DNA of 30,244 bases from Candidatus Komeilibacteria bacterium (GTDB lineage Bacteria; Patescibacteriota; Patescibacteriia; UBA1558), in assembly GCA_024654345.1 (NCBI GenBank), contig JANLIN010000080.1, positions 1 through 30,244 on the forward strand. Direction: 5' to 3'. A program made the translations under genes and the position numbers. Below, one piece after another: positions 1-9,000 of the stretch. The notes beneath the pieces are model-generated. The model ran no database searches, was not told where the DNA came from, and saw only the letters and a program-made list of their open reading frames with translations. The stretch's first letter is position 1, and each line of letters starts with the position of its first letter.

Positions 1-3000
1 CAAAAGCGCGGAGGATTTATACTCCGTAGCCGACGCTCCTAACTCCAGCTGCAGATCATCGCACCACAGTATTCCCTGATATTGTTCATGGCGATACAAG
101 GCGCAAGTTATCTCCACTAGGTTTGTATTACTACCAGTCGTGAAACTGCGACTATAACGATCCCAACTACCGGCCACACCATTGATAGGAACGGTTCGAA
201 TACCAGCCAACCGCCCGGTACCGTATGTCTGGTGCTCAAAAATTTCATAAGTTGCCTGTTCACTGCTATTACGTTTGGCATATCCGGATAGTGTATAACT
301 TGTATTAGGTTTGACAGGAATGAACTGCGGCACCGCCACATACTGAGTGTCAGTACCAGGCTCAGTTTCCAGACGCAAGGCATTATTGGCTGTAGTGCCG
401 TCTACCATCACCGCGTAGAAATCTCCTTGCCCAGTCTCTAGTCCTTCACCCTTATTATCACCGACAATAGGCTGATTCCACCCATCTGGCCAAGCATCGC
501 CGTCCGCATCCAAAATAAAGCTACTATTATATATGTGATTGATATCATTACCTCGACAATAGCGAGTGCGATAATTCAATCCGGCATTTTCATATTGCCA
601 TGGAGCGTTACACAAGAAAACATCGATCGGTGCCGAATCAAGTCCATTACCATAATCTCCGGCGTCAATTTCCACCTTTAGACTCAGATTGCCATTTCCA
701 CGACCAGATGCTTTGACATTTATGATTTGTGGGGTTACGGGAGAGGTTGTCAGCAGTTGTTCGTCTCCTTCTACCGACCATGTATAATCACCTCGTATGA
801 CATGGCCAAACTGATCATAGGCATGAGCAATGAAATTTACCGATTCACTGACGCTAGAAAATTGGTAACTACTCGGTTCTATTACCACCTGGTCTATATA
901 ACAATTTTCCAACCCCGTCGTAAAGCTCCAAATATAATCATTGGCCAGTGTCGCACCGGTTATATCCTTCACACCGTCAGGACCACCGGTGACAATAGCT
1001 CGATAAGAAACGTTGGGTTGTAATGGCTCAACCGGGTAAATATATAGCTTGGTATATTGCGCATTGTTAATTGGTAGATCTTCCAGGCCGATCAAAATCT
1101 CAAGTTCAATCTGTTCGTCATCGTCACCAATTTGCACAAAGGTTACATTACCATCAAATGACTCCCAATCCATAACTACGTCAAATTCCGCTGAAATTTC
1201 CGTATTCAGACAGGCATTACCCGGATCTTCGCCGGCAAGACACTGATTAGTATCCAATTCACAAGCCACCGTACATCCCAAAATACCCCCTGTAAACCCC
1301 GTGAGATCCGCGCATGACAAGTCGCCGGCAATAACAGCTTGTCCATCGACTAAATCACAGGTTTCATCTTCGTCAAGCTGATTATTACCACAGAGGCCGG
1401 CCCAGACCACTATATCAGCCGTCCCAATGATCGAACCGATACTCGCCTGTACTTCCGTCTGCCCACCGCTTATGCCGATGAAAGAGGCCGTATTTGGATT
1501 TAAATTGGCATCATTACTGAGCTGTGCAATATCTTCATTCTGGGAATTCCACTGCTGGATTTGATTGGTCAAGGGATTATTATCAACGTCTTCGGCGTGC
1601 GCCATATACGATACCGTTTCCTCAATCAGCACATCAGCCGAGAGCGGATTAACGACAATATGATCGACTGGAACGGTACAATCAGCGACATCAAAATCCC
1701 ACTGCACTGGTGGTTCCAAAGGCCAACCCAACTGACTCTCTATACTTGGTCCTGAGCTTAGTGTCACTCGATACAGCCCGCCAATTTCCCAAAGATTATC
1801 CGGTAAATCGGGGATAAAATTAAAACCTATCGGTTCATCATTCTCATTATAATCAAATGTAATATCACCCTCCACAATTTCCACGAGACACTTTTCTGAC
1901 AGACACTCTACTCTCACAGTTTCACTATTGACGGTGTCCTCTACCAAGGGCTGATTGAAAATAGCCTGCACGGCCTCATTTCGACACACATTTTCACCCT
2001 CCGGCTGTTTACTAGTCACCGCGAAATCATTTGTATCGGGGCAGGCAAGACAGTCATTTCCACCACAGTCTATACCCTCTTCATCAGCGTCTTGGATGAG
2101 ATTGAAACAATGATTGGCCATTATAGTGACTTTTACTGGCAAGCTCTGACCAATATTAGTATCCCAGTCATATGCCTTGACCTGCCACGTATGCTGCGAT
2201 CCTATAGACAGACCGGTTGTATCCCAGTTATAGCCATAAAGCTCCGCGTTCTGTTGGTTGAGTAACAAAGAAAGCTTATTACTATTTTGATTCAATACTA
2301 TAATATCCGGCGCGTTGTCACCATTAATCAGGGCCGAAGCCAGCGAGTGTCCGTTCCAGCCTAAGTATCCTCCCACCACAAAAGACTTCGCATCCCCAAA
2401 GACACCGTTTCTTTGGTTGTATAACACAGTCAAACCACCGTCATAGCTCAGTAGTAATATGTCATCGCCGTCCGCCTGATCAATATCTGCCGTATCTATC
2501 CAACGTAGTCCACCACTTACTCGATAGCTACTACCCAAGAACGAATTTCCGTCTTGCATATAAACGTAAAGCCATGACTTGGGCCAGTCTTCAGACGCTA
2601 CTAAAATATCAGGTCGATTATCTCCATTCAAATCTTTAACAAAAAAATTAGAAATAGTGTCGTCTACGGAGATTTGAATTTTATCTGTCTGACTTAATGT
2701 CCCGTTGTTATTATTAATAATACTGATTCCATATGAAGCGTTTGCGTAGACCAACTCTGGATAATCATCACCATTCATATCTATCAGTGTCATATAATTA
2801 GACCATTGACTATCATTGAGAGGCATGGAGTTCTGTACGAAACTACCATTGTCGTTTTTGAAGATAATAGCCTCGGCGTTGCTGCCAAAATAAGCTATCA
2901 AATCATCATCTCCGTCATTGTCAATATCGCCCGCCACGACATTGTAGGAGTAATACGGGACCGATACGGATATATTCGAAGGATTATCCCAGTTCATCTC

Positions 3001-6000
3001 ACCAGAACTATTAAATATTTGCAAGACATAGTTATTGTAATGCGAGTTGATCACCGCGTAATCCAAATATGTATCATTATTGAAATAACCGGCAGTCACA
3101 GTGGTCGGGTATCTCGCCACCGACATAGTTTCAACCGGTACATATTGATACTGCCCATTGCGTTGATAGACAGTCAAATAATTGTCATTGCTACCGTAAG
3201 AATTAAGTATGGCCACTTCCTCTATCTGATCATTATTTACGTCCCTCACTACCATATCACGCGGATACTGACGAGTTGGCACTGACAGCGTCGCTCCCAG
3301 AGTATTGTCTTGATTGTTAAGTAGCGTGACCACCGCGTTGGCATTAGGAATAGGTACCACCACATCAATATAGCTATCACTATTGAAATCAGCTGTACCG
3401 ATAGACTGAGTATAGTCAATATTTCCAAATCCCACTGGCTCGGAGAAAGCACCTTTGTCGTTAAAACTAACCTTGAGATCATCAGAATAGTTGTCAGCAA
3501 ATATTAGTTCCGGATAGCCATCGTTGTTTAAATCAGCATTGGTAAGAGCGTAATTATATTGACCATAATTATAGCTTTGCTCATCATATCCACCCCCATT
3601 ATTGATCAAAATCACCAATGGCTCATTATAGTAATAGTATCCGGCCACAGCGAAATCATTTAGACTATCTTTATTAAAATCGCCGATGGTCACGTAATAG
3701 AAGTATCGCCCAAAGTCAAAGGTCTCGGGGGAGCTCATTGTTCCGTAATTATCAGTAGAATAGTAAATATATAAGTCGGGTTGGGGCGCATCCCAGTTAT
3801 ACCTTACGACAGCGATATCGTCTCGACCATCACCATCCAGATCACCGGCTTCCATATCATATAGATAATTGGGTAGCGACAAACTACTATACAAAGTAAA
3901 ACTACCACTGCCATCATTCTTGTACAGAGTAATTTGACTGGTATTGTTATCTGTATAATAATGGCCAATTGCCATGTCCTGATCGCCATCGCCGTCAAAA
4001 TCTCCAGCCACCACTACTCGTGGATATCGATTGCCAGTGGAAATATTTTGCGGATTATGAAATTGGCCGTTACCCTTATTGATTAATAAGCTATAACGAC
4101 CGCTACTATAGTCGCTATTGACAGTCACGATATCAAGATAGTTGTCTCCATTAAAATCAGCCATCGTTCCATGGTAGGGTCGAACGGCTGAATAATCCGC
4201 TTTGGGCAAGAAACTACCAACTCCGTTGTTCAACAAAACCGAAACAGTACTACTAGAATTATTCAAAGAGACGATGTCCTGATACCCATCGTTGTTCACG
4301 TCACCCGTCAGAGTACCGTATGGGTAATTTCCGGTTCCATAGTTCGGATCAACGGAAAATTCTATCCCATTGGGAACTTGGGCGACAAAATCATTGTTTC
4401 TATAAAATTCCACATGTGATATGCCCGTATCATCGGTAGCACGGGCGACTACCGGCACTATTGAATCTGATGGTACGTACCCCCCATCAGTCGGCACCAG
4501 TATACTGGCCAGAGGCGCCTCCGTGTCTATCTGCGTGCCGGTAGCGAAGGTATGGCTACATTTGCCATTGGCACAGTTCAGCATCTCACCATCGACGGCA
4601 ATTATACTACCGCCCTGGGAATTAACTCGCATATTACTATTACCAGGCCAGCAGAATAAATCAGTATTGGGAGGTGGACAGCCCGTGGTCGGTGTCATCT
4701 CCAAACGACTATCGGTAGCTGAATCAACCCAGTTGTAAGTGTAGTTTAAAGTAGCTGGCGCGCCCCCACTAATATTCTGAACAGTGACATCCGCCGGGCT
4801 GAAAGAAGCTTGGTCCACCAGCTTATTGAAGTAAACTCTGATCACCGAATTTCTCGGCGCCGCTGGTGGAGTGGCTGGCTTTACCTCCGTAATGAAGAAA
4901 TTGGAATCACTGACCTCACCGCCGACAGACAGATTGGCCAATCCGCTTATACCATCGGTAGCGGCAGATATTTGCGTTTGGCCGTTGGCCAAACCGAGCG
5001 CTAGATTTGTCGGCGCCGTCGTACTATCTACAGTCGCCACGGTTTGATCGGTGCTATCCCAGCTCCAGGTGAACGTGGCGGGATCGAGAACTTCACAAGA
5101 GGCACTTTGCGGCACAGCACTATAATCTTGTGTTTCCGTCACGACAATAGTGGCGGTAGTGGGATTCAGCACAACCGTCGCGACCTCACAGTCTCCCCCG
5201 TCAGCGCGGAAATGCCATTGATAAGGTATTAGTGATTTTTGATTGGCTCCTAGTATGGATGATGATAAAGATACTTGATACCAACTGTTTGCTTGCCAGT
5301 CTCCCACTACGCTGACGATGAATCCCGTCCGCCCCTCGCCATCTGTGAAGAAACTAAAGTCGTTCTCCAAGTCCAGCGCGACGGAGCAATCTGCCGGATT
5401 GAATTGGCTGTCACTACCACAAGCGAGGACGGTGACGGTGTCAGTGTTGATAGTCGCGTTTTGCATCGCTTGGTTAAAGGTGACCGATAGCGAAGCTGCG
5501 CTACAAACCCCGGTTTGATTATTTAAAGGCGACGGACTGGCTAGGTTGGTAGCATCACAACTATTTCGCTCCAAAACACGAGGATTGGTACTGGCGCAAA
5601 ATTCCACCGGATTACTGATGGTAGTCACGGTTATATCGCGATATTTATTACCGGGACACCAGTTGCCAATATGAAAGCCATCACACTCTTGTCCCACTAC
5701 GACTTCGCGCACCACTTGCACCGGTCCGCTTTGCACATCGTCAGTAATAGTGGTAGTAATAAGATCATCACTCCAATAAGTCGTCGGTGTAATAGCATTG
5801 CTGGTAAACACGGGATAGCTCTTCAACTCGCCCCTATCTATTCCTGTCTTTCTGATCATCAGATTGGAATCCCCCTCTATACCGGCACAACTGGGACGAT
5901 TCGGTGGGCAATACCAATCATTATACCAGTCATAACGCACTGTATGTACACCAGCTGTAACGTAACCCAACTCGGCCGCACCGATAATTGACTGACCATT

Positions 6001-9000
6001 GGTAGCAGTATTACTAAATTCTCCCATCAGTACACCATCAAGATAAACATTTATACTGTGATAAATATTTTCCTCTAAAAGATCATACCAGGGATTATTT
6101 AAGTGATAATTATTTGTTTCCGCCCATGCCTGATAGTAGCCATCCTCAGGAAAATCAAACTGATAGTCAGACCAGAAAGAGCTGCATGAACCATGTGCTC
6201 CTGGCACTCCTTCACCGATTGGCGGATAGCAAACATTGGCCGAGGCGACATAATCATTACCCAACTTTTCATCACTATTTTCACTATATAAAATATAAGG
6301 TTCATTGCCGAACTCATCGCCGAGTAGATCAACACTCTCACCGGGATCAGCGCAAAGTGGTGATATTCCACACAATTGTGCTCCCAAGGGTTCGGTATTG
6401 ACTGTGAATTCTTTGATATTACTCTCCAAACCATCTTCACCAACGATAGCGTTATCAAAATAGGTCGGCGTACTATGATTGGAATAAAATCCGACTCTTC
6501 CATCTGGCAGAGGTGATGGATCCTGATATTCAAGAAGTAGTTGGCCATCAATATAGAGCTGCAAAATATTGCCGGCCTTTATAGCTTTGAATCGGTAAAA
6601 AACATTCTGAGCATACGCCCAATCGACATAGTTCTCTGCCACCACGGTATTATTTTTGTACAAACGAACTCCCTTGTAATTCCCAGAGCCATAATCATTA
6701 TTGGCCGTTTCAAATCGGTAGTGACTGCCGTTGACATAATTGGTTATCAAACCAAATCTATCCCGGTCGGGACTCTTGAGATCAGCTGAGAAAGCAAAGC
6801 TACTACGATTGATCGTGGAATTGGAAAGTACCATCTGATCGGGAGCGCTGGAAGTGATTCGCAATGACCCGTTGTTGATATCCCAACTACCACCAATGAC
6901 GTTCCACTTATTTGTATCAATATTAGGCTGACTGAAGTTATCAAATAATAAAGGAATGTTGCCACTATAAACTTGGACATCTTGAGCGCCCAGTGCTAGT
7001 CCTTCCGGAACTTCGGCTATTATCAGATTATCCGACCAGCTTCCAGAGCATTGCGCCAAGGGAGTGACGATACCACCGATCACCACATAGCCACTATTCT
7101 GATCATGGCCAAAATTACCACCATAGATTGAGATGTATCGGCCGATGGGGCCCCGATTGGGCTCGATGCGATCGATATAAGGTGGCGTCCGAAATACAAC
7201 CGGATTGGAATTATTACCCAATACTTTGACGGTTACCGGGCCGGTAGCTACTCCCACCGGAACAGCCGTCAAAATATTTTCATTACTCCAGCTCTGCGCC
7301 GGATTCGCCGTTAGCTGATCAAATCGCACTGTACTATTTACTTCGGTATCACCAAAGTTATGGCCATCCAAATTAACAGCGGTGCCGTCTGTGCCGAAAT
7401 TGGGATTGATACTACATAATGCCGGCCGCAACAATTCATTGACCGTAAAACTTTGCGCTGATGTGGCACTACCCCTTTGTTTGACAACCGTTATTCTATC
7501 TCCGGTCTGAGTGCTAAGGGGCAGGCGAATAATTATCTGAGTATCAGACCATGAGCCGGCGCAATCCGCCACTACCGCCGGTTTGTCACCGACCAGTACG
7601 TAGCTACTGCCCTGCACTGGTCCGAAATTACTACCACTGATTGTGACGTAAGTAAACACACCCTCTCGAATCATACCGTTGTCGGGCGAGATACTGGTAA
7701 TGGTGGGAATATCAAAACTGACATTCACCGAGGCAGATCCGGTCGTACCCGTCGCCGTAGCGTTTATATCGGTAGTACCATTGCTTATTCCTCTGACTTC
7801 GGCACGCGGATCAACACGCCCATCAAAATTCCGCAAGGTCATGATCTGCTCTGCCGATAGGGCCGTACTGTACAGACGCGCTTCATCAAGAGTGCCATCC
7901 CATGTATTGGCTACCTGATACTTCGGTACGGCTGTCGTATATGAGGTTGTACCCACAAAGTAAGGCAAACCGCCATTACCCAAATTACGAGTTTCCGGTG
8001 CACTGGCTACCATTTGACCATCAATGTAAATAGCCATATTAGCTTTATCGTACACGCCGCAAATGTGATATTTTTGCCCGGCATTAAGTGCTACCGATGT
8101 TGTAATATCATGTTTCCAAACCGTACCGCACTCATTGGAATTGTTATCACAACCAAGCTCGTATGTTATTTTTCCATCAGATTTCATGTATAACCGATGG
8201 TTCCACTGGCCATGATTGTCATAAGCAGATAGCAAGCCCTGTTCACGGATCTGATCAGCGGACGCATAGGCACAGGCGGTATGCGTATTCACATAGGGTA
8301 TGCCACCATAAACAAAGCTATTATTGCCGGAATAGTCCAAGCAATTGCCATTTTGACAGCGCTCGCCGCTCGTCCAACTGGCTTGACCCAAGATGGTCCC
8401 ATTTCTAGTCGAAGCGCCACTGTCACAGGCGTCAGCGCCATTGCCGCAAGAATTGTCTACATTTTCATCGAAACGCCACCAATAAACGAGATTATCCGTC
8501 GCCCCATCAGCGGCCGTCACTTGGGCAATACTGCCGTTCACCGAATTCCAAGTCCAATCATAGCTAAAGCCGTTGAGAGCTTGTCCTTTCGGAGAGCAGC
8601 TGTCTGGTTCGCTGTATGGATAGGCGCTCATCTGCAGACGATCCGTTTGATATAATAAAGTTTGACCGGCCGGCTTGACGTCAACTCGATCAATGGCACA
8701 GATCCGATTGCCCGTCCTAAATGTCCAGCTATAACTATCATATTCTCCACCTTCAAACGAATAATTCATATTTTCGAGAAATCCGCCATCGGCATTGGCA
8801 ACTCCCAAACTGCCGCTCATAATAACCACTCGGTAGTATTTCCCCGGCAGAAGATCAGCGGCCGGAACTATGTTTAATATATAATTCTCAACGTCATAGT
8901 ATCCGACTTCGTTACCTTGATTGCTGTATGTTATTTCCGGTTCCCAATTCGGTCTCGAGCATTCCGCATCGCCACAAGGATAAACATGGATGCTGTAGTT

